NCBI RefSeq assembly: GCF_010731635.1
Contig: NZ_AP022583.1
Location: forward strand, 372,001 to 436,000
From: Mycobacterium noviomagense
Lineage (GTDB): Bacteria > Actinomycetota > Actinomycetes > Mycobacteriales > Mycobacteriaceae
Length of the DNA stretch: 64,000 bases
Direction of reading: 5' to 3'
This document shows, piece after piece, positions 27,015 to 36,776 of this stretch; position 1 is the first letter of the stretch, and each line of letters begins with the position of its first letter. The notes under the pieces were generated by a model. It was not told where the DNA came from. It did not search any database and was given only the letters and a program-made list of their open reading frames with translations. The position numbers were made by a program, and so were the translations under genes.

Positions 27015-28046
27015 TCACCGGCGCGGTCGCTCGAATGCTCCGGGCAACGTGTCCCGGTAGGTCGGTATTCCGGCCACCGACTCGGCGGCAACCACGCCGA
27101 CCAGCACGGCGCGGGCCAGGCAGTCGGCTGCCGCCGACCCCACTGCGGTTACCAGCGCCGTCTCCGGAGAAAAGGCAGCCGGCGTATCCACGGGTGGCGG
27201 CACCTCGACCGCCCCGGTGGCCAGCGCGAACACCATATCGCCGTCCACCGGGGTGTGCGCGGGCCGGATGCTGCGGGCCAGTCCGTCGTGGGCGGTGCTG
27301 GCGACCTGCCGGCAAGCGGCCGGACTGAGCGCGGCATCGGTGGCGACCACCGCAACCGCCGTGTTCAGCGAGCTCAACGGGCTTTCGAGCTGCGCCAGGG
27401 TGGCGAGCTCGTCGGTCGGCGGCGGCCTCAGCCCGAACTCCTCGGCCAGCTGCGCCATCCACGGAAGCCCGGTGGCCTGGTCGATGACATTGCCCGCAGA
27501 GTTCACGGCGACCAGCGCTCCGACCGTCACCCCGGACGGCAGCGTCGTCGACGCCGTACCGACACCGCCCTTGAGCACGCCTGCACAGGCTCCCACGCCG
27601 GCGCCGACCGTGCCGACGTCGACCTCGACGCCGGCAGCCTCACAGGCGGCGTACCCGAACTCGGCGGTGGGCCGGCAGGCCCAGTCGCCGACGTCCAGAT
27701 CGAAGATCACCGCTCCGGGCACGATGGGCACCACCCCACCGGCCAGTGCGACGCCGCGGCCGTGTTCCTCTAACCAGAGCATGACGCCGTCGGCGGCCGC
27801 CAAGCCGTAGGCGCTGCCCCCGGCGATGAGCACCGCGTCGACGTAGCGCACGCTGTTGGCTGGGTCGAGCAGATCGGTCTCGCGGCTGCCGGGTGCCCCG
27901 CCGCGAGCGTCGACGGCACCGACCGTGCCCGGCGGTGTCACGACGACGGTGACGCCACGCGCCCAGCCGCTGCCCCTGGCCGCGTCGGGATCGAGCCGGT
28001 GGTAATGGCCGACGAGGATGCCTCCGACGTCGGTGATCGAGTTCAT
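27015..28046 (-). CDS. P1 (DmpA/S58) family peptidase, Rv1333-like
   Basis: 343 residues. 'TDVGGILVGHY' at the N-terminus, 'RGGAPGSRETDLLDP' near 50 and 'LIAGGSAYGLAAADGVM' near 74 are typical of the P1/DmpA N-terminal-nucleophile hydrolases. 'KGGVGTASTTLPSGVTVGALVAVNSAGNV' (split here as GGVGTAS at about 160 and NSAG at about 180) lies where self-cleavage activates family members. Members are aminopeptidases, esterases or nylon hydrolases. It lies between DUF2017 and mec as in M. tuberculosis. Substrate unknown. Confidence 0.9.
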   Translation of the reverse strand: MNSITDVGGILVGHYHRLDPDAARGSGWARGVTVVVTPPGTVGAVDARGGAPGSRETDLLDPANSVRYVDAVLIAGGSAYGLAAADGVMLWLEEHGRGVALAGGVVPIVPGAVIFDLDVGDWACRPTAEFGYAACEAAGVEVDVGTVGAGVGACAGVLKGGVGTASTTLPSGVTVGALVAVNSAGNVIDQATGLPWMAQLAEEFGLRPPPTDELATLAQLESPLSSLNTAVAVVATDAALSPAACRQVASTAHDGLARSIRPAHTPVDGDMVFALATGAVEVPPPVDTPAAFSPETALVTAVGSAAADCLARAVLVGVVAAESVAGIPTYRDTLPGAFERPRR

Positions 28047-28062
28047 CGCGTCGCCATCCGCG

Positions 28063-28635
28063 TCATCGGCGCCCCATCAACGCCAGCACCAGGTATTCCT
28101 GCAAGACGGTCAGCCACTGGTAGACGTCGAGATGCGGAGCCAGCGGATGGTCGTCTGGCAGGCGTTCCGGCCCGGCCGGGCTGATATCGAGCATGGTGCC
28201 CAGCGCCAGCCGGATGTCGTTGACCGCAGCGATCCAGGCGTTGGCGGCGTCCTCGGTCAGCTCGAGCCGACCGCCGTCGTCCGGAACGGTGTCCAACAGC
28301 TGTTGCGCAGCAACGCGTTTGGCGTCGATGATCTCCGGTTCGTGCAAGCTGCGCAAAGCGGCGTTGAGACTTTCGGCCGCGTCGGGATCTTCCTCGTCCG
28401 GCCGGGAGAAATCGGGCAGCAGCCGCCGCAGCGTCGCGTCCCCCGGCGGCTCGGAATTGCCAGTCTTCATCCCGGTGATCTGCTCGAGTTCGTCTGGCGG
28501 CGTCGAAGATTCGCGTTCGTCGAGCATGGCGATCAGCGAGCCGACCAGGCTCTTCAGCAGCGCCGCCTCATGAGGGGCCAACGCGGACCGAAACCGGGGA
28601 CCATCCGCGGTCTCCACCCGCTTCCACTTGCGCAC
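28063..28635 (-). CDS. DUF2017 family protein (Rv1332-like)
   Basis: 190 residues, mostly helical and acidic, without membrane segments. DUF2017 proteins are encoded directly downstream of clpS across actinobacteria, as here (23-base gap). The pattern includes 'LAPHEAALLKSLVGSLIAML' near 22 and 'DVYQWLTVLQEYLVLALM' at the end. Role unknown; the constant pairing with clpS suggests a link to ClpAP/ClpCP adaptor function or its expression (inference). Confidence 0.88.
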   Translation of the reverse strand: MRKWKRVETADGPRFRSALAPHEAALLKSLVGSLIAMLDERESSTPPDELEQITGMKTGNSEPPGDATLRRLLPDFSRPDEEDPDAAESLNAALRSLHEPEIIDAKRVAAQQLLDTVPDDGGRLELTEDAANAWIAAVNDIRLALGTMLDISPAGPERLPDDHPLAPHLDVYQWLTVLQEYLVLALMGRR

Positions 28636-28658
28636 AGCGTCCTAGACGTCCTAGACCG

Positions 28659-28961
28659 TCAGCGGTCCTGCTGCATGGTCGCCCACAGCCCGGCGGCATG
28701 CAGCTTGGACACGTCGATTTCCATTTGTTCACGGCTGCCCGACGACACCACAGCCTTACCTTCGTTGTGGACTTGCAGCATCAGCTTGGTGGCATGCGGC
28801 TCGCTGTAGCCGAACAGCTTCTGGAAGACATAGGTCACATAGGTCATCAGGTTGACCGGATCGTCCCACACGATGGTCACCCACGGACTGGCGGTGACGT
28901 CAACCGGTTCGACATGGCGTTGTCCGGTGGTTCCCGGCTTGGTCGGCGCAGACGCAACCAT
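28659..28961 (-). CDS. clpS: ATP-dependent Clp protease adaptor ClpS
   Basis: 100 residues. '[20 protein letters not shown]' (residues 26-45) contains the D-D-x-x-N/T-x(2)-Y pattern that binds N-degron residues, followed by '[17 protein letters not shown]' that contacts the Clp ATPase. It delivers N-end-rule substrates to ClpC1-ClpP. The 5' tail of 25 residues is flexible. It is the first gene of the minus-strand operon and is divergent from pncB with only 47 bp between. Confidence 0.95.
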   Translation of the reverse strand: MVASAPTKPGTTGQRHVEPVDVTASPWVTIVWDDPVNLMTYVTYVFQKLFGYSEPHATKLMLQVHNEGKAVVSSGSREQMEIDVSKLHAAGLWATMQQDR

Positions 28962-29008
28962 GGCCCTAGGATACCGAGCCGCGGCGGCGCACCCGATACC
29001 GTTGCCGT

Positions 29009-30322
29009 GTGAACGACTCGGCCTGGGCTGGGCTGCTGACCGACAAGTACGAATTGACCATGCTGGCCGCTGCGCTGCGCGACGGTACCGCAGGTCGCCG
29101 AGCCACCTTCGAGCTGTTCGCCCGCCGGCTGCCAGACGGCCGCCGGTACGGGGTGGTCGCCGGCACCGGGCGGTTTCTGGAAGCGTTGCCGAGCTTCAGG
29201 TTCGACGACGATGCACTGGCAGTGCTTGCGGAATTTCTGGACCCCGGCACATTGGAATACCTGCGACGCTACGAATTCCGCGGCGATATCGACGGCTACG
29301 CCGAGGGTGAGCTGTATTTCCCTGGTTCTCCAGTACTTTCCGTGCATGGCAGCTTCGCCGAGTGCATAGTGCTCGAAACGCTGGCATTGTCAATCTTCAA
29401 TCACGACAGTGCAATCGCGTCCGCTGCCGCCCGCATGGTCAGCGCCGCCCGCGAGCGTCCGTTGATCGAGATGGGCTCGCGACGAACCCACGAGCAAGCC
29501 GCGGTCGCGGCGGCGCGCGCGGCCTACATCGCCGGGTTCGCCGCCACATCCAATCTGGAGGCCCAGCGTCGATACGGGATGCCGGCAGAAGGCACCGCTG
29601 CGCACTCGTTCACTTTGCTGCACACCCACCCCGACGGGCCCGACGAGCTGGCCGCCTTCCGCGCCCAGGTCGACGCGCTCGGCACCGGAACCACACTGCT
29701 GGTGGACACCTATGACGTGACGACCGGCGTGGCCAACGCGGTGGCGGCGGCAGGCACCGGGCTTGGCGGGGTGCGCATCGACTCTGGCGAGCTGGGAGTG
29801 CTGGCCCGCCAAGTTCGAGAGCAGCTCGACCACCTTGGTGCGACCCAGACCAGGATCGTGGTGTCCGGCGACCTCGACGAGTTCGCCATCGCCGCGCTGG
29901 GCGCCGATCCGGTCGACAGCTACGGCGTCGGCACCTCGCTGGTCACGGGATCGGGCGCGCCGACGGCGAACATGATCTACAAGCTGGTGGAAGTGGACGG
30001 CATACCGGTGCAGAAACGCAGCAGCCACAAGGAATCTCAAGGTGGCCGCAAAGAAGCGATGCGAGTGTGTCGCCCGACAGGCACAATCACCGAAGAGGTC
30101 GTGCACCCTGCAGGCCACCCGCCCGATATGGCCGAGCCGTGCCGCGTGTTGACAGTCCCGCTGGTCCGCGGCGGCGGGCTGGTGGCGGACACGGATCTGC
30201 CCGCCGCGCGAAAATTGGTGGCATCGGGATTGCGCAGCCTGCCGTGGGAGGGTCTGATGTTGTCGCACGGCGATCCGGCGATCCCGACACGGCAGATCCC
30301 GGCCCGCCACCGGCAACACTGA
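29009..30322 (+). CDS. pncB: Nicotinate phosphoribosyltransferase
   Basis: 437 residues. '[15 protein letters not shown]' at the start, '[17 protein letters not shown]' near 95, '[23 protein letters not shown]' (active-site histidine region) near 153, '[17 protein letters not shown]' near 255 and '[13 protein letters not shown]' near 310 are the NAPRTase landmarks. It makes nicotinate mononucleotide from nicotinate and PRPP in NAD salvage. GTG start without a clear ribosome-binding site, possibly leaderless. Orthologous to Rv1330c (pncB1) by position. Confidence 0.95.
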   Translation: MNDSAWAGLLTDKYELTMLAAALRDGTAGRRATFELFARRLPDGRRYGVVAGTGRFLEALPSFRFDDDALAVLAEFLDPGTLEYLRRYEFRGDIDGYAEGELYFPGSPVLSVHGSFAECIVLETLALSIFNHDSAIASAAARMVSAARERPLIEMGSRRTHEQAAVAAARAAYIAGFAATSNLEAQRRYGMPAEGTAAHSFTLLHTHPDGPDELAAFRAQVDALGTGTTLLVDTYDVTTGVANAVAAAGTGLGGVRIDSGELGVLARQVREQLDHLGATQTRIVVSGDLDEFAIAALGADPVDSYGVGTSLVTGSGAPTANMIYKLVEVDGIPVQKRSSHKESQGGRKEAMRVCRPTGTITEEVVHPAGHPPDMAEPCRVLTVPLVRGGGLVADTDLPAARKLVASGLRSLPWEGLMLSHGDPAIPTRQIPARHRQH

Positions 30323-30353
30323 AGGCAGGAGTAAGCCCACGCCCGACCTTTCC

Positions 30354-32324
30354 GTGCCTGATCTTCTGGCCGCCGCGGTGGCCGCGATCGGGGGCAGCGA
30401 ACGCAGCGGCCAACTTCAGATGGCCACCGCTGTAGAGCATGCGTTTGAAACCGGAGAGCACCTTGCCGTACAAGCCGGCACCGGCACCGGCAAGTCGCTG
30501 GCGTATCTGGTGCCCGCCATCGTTCGCGCAGTCTGCGACGAGTCGCCGGTCGTGGTGTCGACCGCGACAATCGCCTTGCAGCGCCAACTCGTTGATCGCG
30601 ATCTGCCGCAGTTGGTTGACTCCCTCGCCGATGCGCTACCCCGTCGGCCTCGATTCGCGCTGCTGAAGGGCCGCCATAACTACCTGTGCCTGAACAAGGT
30701 TCACAACGGCGCCGAAGCCGATGCACCGCAGGACGAACTGTTCGAGCCGCAGGCCGTCACCGCGCTCGGTCGCGACGTGCAACGGATTACGGCCTGGGCA
30801 TCGGAAACCGATTCCGGTGACCGTGACGAGCTCAAGCCCGGCGTGCCGGATCGGTCGTGGGCTCACGTCAGCGTGTCCGCGCGGGAATGCCTCGGTGTGG
30901 CGCGCTGCCCATTCGGCAGCCAATGTTTCGCCGAACGAGCCCGGGCCGCTGCCGGGCGCGCCGAAATCGTCGTGACCAACCACGCGCTGCTGGCCATCGA
31001 CGCCATTTCGGAATCGGCGGTGCTACCCGATCATGAGCTGCTGGTGGTCGACGAGGCACACGAGTTGGTGGACCGGGTGACGGCGGTGGCCACGGGCGAA
31101 CTGACACCAGCCGCACTTGGCGCGGCCGCACGGCGCATCGGCAGGTTGATTGAACCGGAATTGATCCAACGCTTCGAGACCGCAGCCGACATGCTTACCG
31201 CGGCGATCCAGAGCGCGACGCCAGGCCGCATCGACTACCTCGACGACCAGCTGGCAACTCATCTGACGGCGCTGCGCGACGCCGCCAATGGTGCGCGGTC
31301 GGCGATCGACACGTCGCCCAGTGATCCGAAAGCAGCTTCGGCGCGCTTGGAGGCCATCGCCGCCTTGACCGAGATCGCTGACACCGCGTCGCGGATCCTG
31401 GCGTCGTTCGTCCCGGCGATCCCCGATCGCGCCGACGTGGTGTGGCTCGAACACGACGACAGTCGAGGCTCCGTCCGCTCCGCGCTGCGGGTGGCGCCGC
31501 TGTCGGTGGCCGGGCTGTTGCGGTCAAGGTTGTTCGCACGGTCGACGGTGGTGTTGACGTCGGCGACGCTCGCGCTCGGTGGATCGTTCGAAGCCATGGC
31601 CACCGCATGGGGTCTGACCGGAGGAAATGACGAGCCGCGCTGGCGCGGCCTGGACGTCGGGTCGCCGTTCCACCACGCGAAAGCCGGAATCCTTTACGTG
31701 GCAGCGCATTTGCCGCCACCCGGCCGCGATGGCGCAGGCTCGGCTGAACAGCTAAACGAGATCGCGGAGCTCGTCGAAGCCGCTGGCGGACGCACCCTGG
31801 GGCTATTCTCGTCGATGCGCGCGGCACGGGCGGCCGCCGAAGCCATGCGGGACCGGCTGTCCACCCCGGTCCTCTGTCAAGGTGACGACGGCACCGCCGC
31901 GCTGATCGAGCAGTTCGCCGCCGATGCCGCAACGTCGCTGTTCGGCACGTTGTCGCTGTGGCAGGGTGTCGACGTCCCGGGCCCGTCGCTGTCGTTGGTG
32001 ATCATCGACCGCATCCCGTTCCCGCGGCCGGACGACCCGTTATTGAGTGCCCGTCAGCGCGCGGTAGCCGCGCACGGCGGCAACGGCTTCATGGCAGTCG
32101 CCGCCAGCCACGCCGCGCTGCTACTGGCGCAGGGCGCGGGGCGACTGCTGCGCGGTCTCGAGGACCGCGGTGTGGTCGCGGTGCTCGACTCGCGGATGGC
32201 CACCGCCCGCTACGGCAGCTATCTTCGCGCCTCGCTGCCGCCGTTCTGGGCGACGACCGACGCCACGCAGGTGCGCCAAGCGCTTAAGCGGCTACGGGTT
32301 GCGGTCGACAAGCGGAGTGCCTGA
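30354..32324 (+). CDS. dinG: DinG/XPD-like ATP-dependent helicase with Fe-S cluster
   Basis: 656 residues, superfamily 2 helicase. Walker A 'QAGTGTGKSLAYL' near 40, 'VSTATIALQRQL' near 63, a four-cysteine set 'YLCLNK', 'SARECLGVARCPFGSQCF' (about 103 and 178-195) that should bind a 4Fe-4S cluster, 'VVDEAHELVDR' (DEAH) near 230, and motif VI 'AQGAGRLLRG' near 590. DinG-type 5'-3' helicases resolve R-loops and stalled structures. The GTG start 30354 is preferred for homology; the AGGAG upstream is rather distant. Same order as Rv1330c-Rv1329c. Confidence 0.92.
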   Translation: MPDLLAAAVAAIGGSERSGQLQMATAVEHAFETGEHLAVQAGTGTGKSLAYLVPAIVRAVCDESPVVVSTATIALQRQLVDRDLPQLVDSLADALPRRPRFALLKGRHNYLCLNKVHNGAEADAPQDELFEPQAVTALGRDVQRITAWASETDSGDRDELKPGVPDRSWAHVSVSARECLGVARCPFGSQCFAERARAAAGRAEIVVTNHALLAIDAISESAVLPDHELLVVDEAHELVDRVTAVATGELTPAALGAAARRIGRLIEPELIQRFETAADMLTAAIQSATPGRIDYLDDQLATHLTALRDAANGARSAIDTSPSDPKAASARLEAIAALTEIADTASRILASFVPAIPDRADVVWLEHDDSRGSVRSALRVAPLSVAGLLRSRLFARSTVVLTSATLALGGSFEAMATAWGLTGGNDEPRWRGLDVGSPFHHAKAGILYVAAHLPPPGRDGAGSAEQLNEIAELVEAAGGRTLGLFSSMRAARAAAEAMRDRLSTPVLCQGDDGTAALIEQFAADAATSLFGTLSLWQGVDVPGPSLSLVIIDRIPFPRPDDPLLSARQRAVAAHGGNGFMAVAASHAALLLAQGAGRLLRGLEDRGVVAVLDSRMATARYGSYLRASLPPFWATTDATQVRQALKRLRVAVDKRSA

Positions 32325-32477
32325 CTTATTTACCGGCTTCCCAGGGCCTGTGGCAACAGCGGTGAACGCTTTACCGCTTCGGGGTTTTTCGAGTGTTCGC
32401 CCAGCTTCGTGGATTGTCTGCCGTCAAGCTGGCGCGAACTTAGACTCTGGGCACAACGCGACAGTGAGGGCCCCGCC

Positions 32478-34307
32478 ATGGCCGATGTGAAACTCATCCC
32501 GCTGGAGGTACTACTAGGCAATCCGGAGCGCGCCGCGGCGCAGCTCTCGCCGGATGGCAAGCGCTTGTCGTATATGGCGCCGCTCGACGGCGTGATGAAC
32601 GTGTTTGTCGGAGGTGCTGGAACGGGAGAAGATCGGCCGGTCACCCACGACACCAACCGCGGCATCCAGGGTTACCTCTGGGCTCACGACAACCGTCACA
32701 TCATGTATTTGCGAGACAAAGACGGAAGCGAGAACTTCCGGCTCTACGACGTCCATCTGGAGACTGGCGTCGAGCGTGACCTCACTCCTCTCAATGATGT
32801 GCAATGCCGGCTCATCGCCCACCGCAAGGACTTTCCGAACGATGTACTCATCGGCTTGAACGAGGACAACCCACAGCTGCACGACGTCTACCACTTGGAC
32901 CTGACGACGGGAAGTCTGGAGAAGATCGTCGAGAACCCCGGCTTCGTCGGCTGGGTCGTCGACACCGACTTGACGGTCCGCGGCGCGGTGACACCGCTAC
33001 CGGACGCCGGCACGGTGATCATGGTGCGCGATGGCGAATCGTCCGAATGGCGGCCGCTGCTGGAGGTACCGCCGGAGGACGCGGAGTCGACAGGCCCGAT
33101 CGCTTTCACGAAAGACGGCACGAGCATGTACATGCAGACGTCCGTCAACTCCAACACCGGACACCTGGTGAAGATGGATATCGCGACGGGTGCAACAGAG
33201 GTAATCGCCGAGGATCCCGTCTACGACATCGCGGGCGTGATGTTGAACCCTGACACCTATGAGGTCGAGGCGGTGACGGTCTACCGTGATCGGCTGGAAT
33301 ACCAGATCTTCGACAATGCGATCCGCGGGGATATCGAAGCGCTGCAACGGCTCAGCGCGGGCGAACTGGTGATCAGCGACCGAAGCGACGACGACAAGAC
33401 GTGGCTTGTCGCGTTCGATGACGATGCCGGACCGGTGAAGTTCTACACCTGGGACCGTGATGCGAAGGCGGCGACGTTCCTGTTCGACCACAGGCCGCAA
33501 CTCAACGGATATTCATTGGTGCCGATGGAACCCTTCAGCTTCACCGCGCGGGACGGGCTGACGATTCACGGCTACCTGTCCTTCCCGGCGGAGGTCGAGC
33601 GCACCAACCTGCCCGCGGTCTTGACAGTGCACGGCGGGCCATGGGCCCGCAACGGCTGGGGACTGGATCCCGAGGCGCAGTGGCTCGCTAACCGCGGTTA
33701 CGTGTGCGTGCAGGTCAACTTCCGCGGATCCAGCGGTTACGGCAAGGACTTCCTCAACGCGGGCAATCACGAGTGGGGAGCGAAGATGCACGACGATCTG
33801 CTCGATACCGTCGATCATCTTGTAGCGCAGGGCGTCATCGATCGCGAGCGCGTCGCCATCTATGGCGGGTCCTATGGCGGGTATGCCGCACTGATCGGTG
33901 CGACGTTCACCCCTGACGTCTTCAAATGTGCGATCTCGATGGTCGGCCCATCGAATTTGAACACGCTCATCGACTCGTTTCCTGAGTATTGGAAGCCGAT
34001 GCTTGCGATGTGGCACAAGCGAGTTGGCGAGGACAAGGACTTTCTGTGGTCACGTTCCCCGTTGTCGAGGGTCGAGGACATCAGGATTCCCATCCTGATC
34101 GCCCAGGGAGAGAACGATCCACGCGTGAAAAGGGCGGAGTCAGAACAGATCGTCGCTGCCATGAAAGAGCGTGGGATCGACCACGAATACGTGATGTACC
34201 AGAACGAGGGTCACGGCCTGGCGAAGCCAGAGAATCGACTGGATTTCTATCACCGGGCGGACCGGTTCCTCGCCAAGCACCTCGGCGGTCGGGCGGAGAG
34301 CTGTTAG
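32478..34307 (+). CDS. S9 prolyl-oligopeptidase family peptidase
   Basis: 609 residues from ATG 32478, with GTGAGGG upstream. The first 350 residues form a beta-propeller (WD/TolB-like strands such as 'QLSPDGKRLSYMAPLDG' and 'GYLWAHDNRHIMYLRDKDG'). The last 260 are an alpha/beta hydrolase: 'LTVHGGPWARNGWG' near 400, the nucleophile in 'IYGGSYGGYAALIG' near 465, the aspartate in 'GENDPRVKRAE' near 545 and the histidine in 'EGHGLAKPENR' near 578. No signal peptide, so cytoplasmic. It cleaves peptides or acyl-peptides (S9C/S9A). Not part of the Rv1329c neighbourhood in M. tuberculosis, as I recall it. Confidence 0.9.
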   Translation: MADVKLIPLEVLLGNPERAAAQLSPDGKRLSYMAPLDGVMNVFVGGAGTGEDRPVTHDTNRGIQGYLWAHDNRHIMYLRDKDGSENFRLYDVHLETGVERDLTPLNDVQCRLIAHRKDFPNDVLIGLNEDNPQLHDVYHLDLTTGSLEKIVENPGFVGWVVDTDLTVRGAVTPLPDAGTVIMVRDGESSEWRPLLEVPPEDAESTGPIAFTKDGTSMYMQTSVNSNTGHLVKMDIATGATEVIAEDPVYDIAGVMLNPDTYEVEAVTVYRDRLEYQIFDNAIRGDIEALQRLSAGELVISDRSDDDKTWLVAFDDDAGPVKFYTWDRDAKAATFLFDHRPQLNGYSLVPMEPFSFTARDGLTIHGYLSFPAEVERTNLPAVLTVHGGPWARNGWGLDPEAQWLANRGYVCVQVNFRGSSGYGKDFLNAGNHEWGAKMHDDLLDTVDHLVAQGVIDRERVAIYGGSYGGYAALIGATFTPDVFKCAISMVGPSNLNTLIDSFPEYWKPMLAMWHKRVGEDKDFLWSRSPLSRVEDIRIPILIAQGENDPRVKRAESEQIVAAMKERGIDHEYVMYQNEGHGLAKPENRLDFYHRADRFLAKHLGGRAESC

Positions 34308-34335
34308 GCGCACATTCGCCAGAAAGGACTCACAA

Positions 34336-34647
34336 ATGCCACCCCAGAGCCGTAAGCAAGAGAGGGCGATGCGGCGTCAACAGGCAGGGCTGGGGTACAA
34401 GTTGGCCTTAGGGCTAACCGCGGTCGCTGCCATCGTCGGCGGCTTCGTCAGCATGGTCATATTTCATGCGCCCCTCTTCATAGGCGGTAGGCTCGGCTTC
34501 CTCCTCGGCGGGTGGCTCATTTTCCTCATTTATGGCGGCCCCGGGTTCGCTCCCTTTGCCGCGTTGTATTTGATTCTCTGGTACAACCCTCCAGGGACAA
34601 AAGTGCAGGAGAAGCCGCCGACTACGTCAGGTGGCCCCGTAGACTGA
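34336..34647 (+). CDS. Small two-helix membrane protein, unknown function
   Basis: 103 residues. A basic start (PPQSRKQERAMRRQQ) precedes two hydrophobic segments: 'ALGLTAVAAIVGGFVSMVIF' (about 26-46) and 'GFLLGGWLIFLIYGGPGFAPFAALYLILWY' (split across about 53-83). The tail is short and polar. AGAAAGGAC about ten bases before the ATG is a plausible ribosome site. It follows the S9 peptidase by 28 bases and may be co-transcribed. I do not recognise it. Confidence 0.65.
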   Translation: MPPQSRKQERAMRRQQAGLGYKLALGLTAVAAIVGGFVSMVIFHAPLFIGGRLGFLLGGWLIFLIYGGPGFAPFAALYLILWYNPPGTKVQEKPPTTSGGPVD

Positions 34648-34887
34648 AGCGCACGAAAAGTCCACGAAGGTGAGGTGTCTGCACTGCCAGCATTTGTAGA
34701 CGGTGCAAGTCAGCCATAAGCATTCTCGTTCGAGCAATGCAACGCACCTCTAACGCGCCGTACTTGCGCCCGCTAGACGGCGGTGGCAAGGGACGTGTTG
34801 GCGCCGTGGCTGCGGAGTAGTGAGTAGATTCAGTCCAGGGTGGGGCCCGCACCAATCGGAATCAGGATCGGCAAAACGGCCTTCTGG

Positions 34888-36012
34888 CTATGGTTTGAGC
34901 TCGAAGGTGAACTCGTGGCTGCAGATGCGGATGTGGTCACCATCGGCCAGGATGGCACTGGGATGCAGGCGGCGGCCTTCCACCAGCACGCCGTTCGCTG
35001 ATCTCAAATCAATGATCATGAAATTGGTTCCGGTATCGATGATTACTGCGTGATGCCGACTGACGTCGACGTCGTCGAGAACGATGTCATTGTCCGTCAG
35101 GCGCCCGATCCGGGTGGCCGGCGCCTGTAGCGGATGGCGTCGCCCAGCTGTATCCCGTAATCCTCCGACGGCAGACTGGCGGTTGACGCCAGTGTGCGTG
35201 GTGCTGAGCGTGCGTACCGCGGTGGTCTTGGCTGCCTGCATGGCATCTAAACGCTCTTGGCGCAGGATGCGCACGTGCAGAGCCTCGACCGTAGGGCCCG
35301 GGTCGATGCCAAGTTCCTCGGCCAGCACCGTTTTCAGTCGCCGATAGGCATCTAGCGCGTCGGATTGACGTTCAGCAACGTAATAGGCAGTCATCAGCTG
35401 CGCCCACAACGGTTCTCGGTAGGGATGCTCGGCAGCAAGTTCTTCGAGTTCGCCAATAACGGCATCGGCGCGCCCGCAGGCGATTTCGGCTTCTGCGCGG
35501 GCGGTATGGGCCCACACATTTTCTTCGGTCAGCGCGGTTGCGAACGCATCGACGAATGGGAAGTCGCGTAAGTCATCAAGTACCGGCCCCCGCCATTCGG
35601 CCAGTGCACCTGTCAGGTGGCTGCTGGCCTGTTCGAAGTGTCCCGCCGCGGCGGCGCGGATTCCCGCGGTCTTCTTGGCGATGAAACGGTCCAGATCGCA
35701 GTCGCCGTCAGCCACACTGAGCCGATACCCCGGCGGTGCGCTGGCCAATACCGCGTGGGGGTCCACGTGCGCGCTGGCCAGAATCCGACGCAGGTTGGAG
35801 ATGTAGGAGTGGATGCTTGCGCGCGCCGCCGGCGCAGGGGATTGATCCCAGGCGGCGTTGACCAGTGAGTCCCTCCCCACCGCCCGATTGCGGTTGATCA
35901 GCAGTATGGCCAACACCGCCCGCTGCTTGGGCGTACCCAACCCGACCGGGTTGCCGGCCACGGTCATCAACAACGGTCCCAGGAGACCGAACTCGAGACG
36001 ACTATCGGCCAT
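34888..36012 (-). CDS. embR: EmbR-like regulator (SARP: OmpR-type HTH, BTAD, FHA)
   Basis: 374 residues from ATG 36012 (GGAAG just upstream). Domains: winged HTH (about 5-90, 'GTPKQRAVLAILLINRNRAV'), bacterial transcriptional activation domain (95-250, 'IACGRADAVIGELEELAAEHPYREPLW', shown here only by its type), and a C-terminal FHA (about 285-370) with 'TRIGRLTDND', 'VSRHHAVI' and 'LRSANGVLV'. In M. tuberculosis EmbR is phosphorylated by PknH, which it binds through FHA, and controls embCAB arabinosyltransferase genes. Here PknH-like kinases are encoded 7-16 kb away rather than next door. Confidence 0.9.
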   Translation of the reverse strand: MADSRLEFGLLGPLLMTVAGNPVGLGTPKQRAVLAILLINRNRAVGRDSLVNAAWDQSPAPAARASIHSYISNLRRILASAHVDPHAVLASAPPGYRLSVADGDCDLDRFIAKKTAGIRAAAAGHFEQASSHLTGALAEWRGPVLDDLRDFPFVDAFATALTEENVWAHTARAEAEIACGRADAVIGELEELAAEHPYREPLWAQLMTAYYVAERQSDALDAYRRLKTVLAEELGIDPGPTVEALHVRILRQERLDAMQAAKTTAVRTLSTTHTGVNRQSAVGGLRDTAGRRHPLQAPATRIGRLTDNDIVLDDVDVSRHHAVIIDTGTNFMIIDLRSANGVLVEGRRLHPSAILADGDHIRICSHEFTFELKP

Positions 36013-36311
36013 GGCGCTTCCAGTCCTCCAGGTCATCTACGATGTCAGGCTCTTATTGTGACGCCGCCGCGCCAATCGGTGACCACGATCGCCGACTTGG
36101 GAGTTCGGCCGCCCGCCCGCGTAGTCGTCGGTCGGCCGGGCCGACGGCGCTCGCGGCAACCAACGCTGTTTCATCCATCGGGCAAGCGGCGCCTTGGCGC
36201 GCAGGAGGTATGCCGCTTGCTGCAATCCAGCTAGACCGTCGCGGGCAGTGGGGCAATCGGCAGAAGCTTCTAGAACACGGCGCAGTCAACACCGTGCGGA
36301 CGATGTCGGCT

Positions 36312-36776
36312 CTACGCGTAACCGTGGGCTTGGTTCTGCTTGACAGCCTCCTGGTGGCATGCCACTGCTGACCAGATGTAGAGGCCGAGCATGGGGATCA
36401 CTCCGATGAATAACGCGAACATCAAGATCAAAATGACTGGCCACATACAAAGCATGATGAGGCACGTCTTCCTGTCGCCCCCCATCAGGAACAGTACGAG
36501 GGGTGGCAGCAGGAGGCCGCCAATTGCGTAGAGGATTGGCATCTTGTACACGTAGGAGTTGCCCGGGGGCTGCTGAGCCGCGTTAGCGGTGACGCCTTGG
36601 CTTCGGGGCAACGGCGCCAGCTTTGCCTGGGCAGCCGGTCCTCTGGTGGAAGGTGCGGCGACGCTCGGTGGTGTCGCGGTCATGTCTTGGTGCCATTTTT
36701 GGCCGTCCCAGTACATTTGGCCACTCTTGCCGGTGGGGTCCTTGTACCAGCCAGCTGGCGGTTGTTGTGTCGTCAT
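36312..36776 (-). CDS. DUF2510 membrane protein
   Basis: 154 residues from ATG 36776. The N-terminal DUF2510 motif reads 'PAGWYKDPTGKSGQMYWDGQ' (residues 7-26), a short tryptophan-rich module common in actinobacterial membrane proteins. A proline/alanine linker and two membrane segments follow ('LYAIGGLLLPPLVLFLMGG' and 'LCMWPVILILMFALFIGVIP'), and the tail is 'YIWSAVACHQEAVKQNQ'. Open frame and homology to the gene at 61611-62399 continue upstream of the ATG (FARRKTKT). Role unknown; these modules often accompany FHA/kinase genes in this window. Confidence 0.82.
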   Translation of the reverse strand: MTTQQPPAGWYKDPTGKSGQMYWDGQKWHQDMTATPPSVAAPSTRGPAAQAKLAPLPRSQGVTANAAQQPPGNSYVYKMPILYAIGGLLLPPLVLFLMGGDRKTCLIMLCMWPVILILMFALFIGVIPMLGLYIWSAVACHQEAVKQNQAHGYA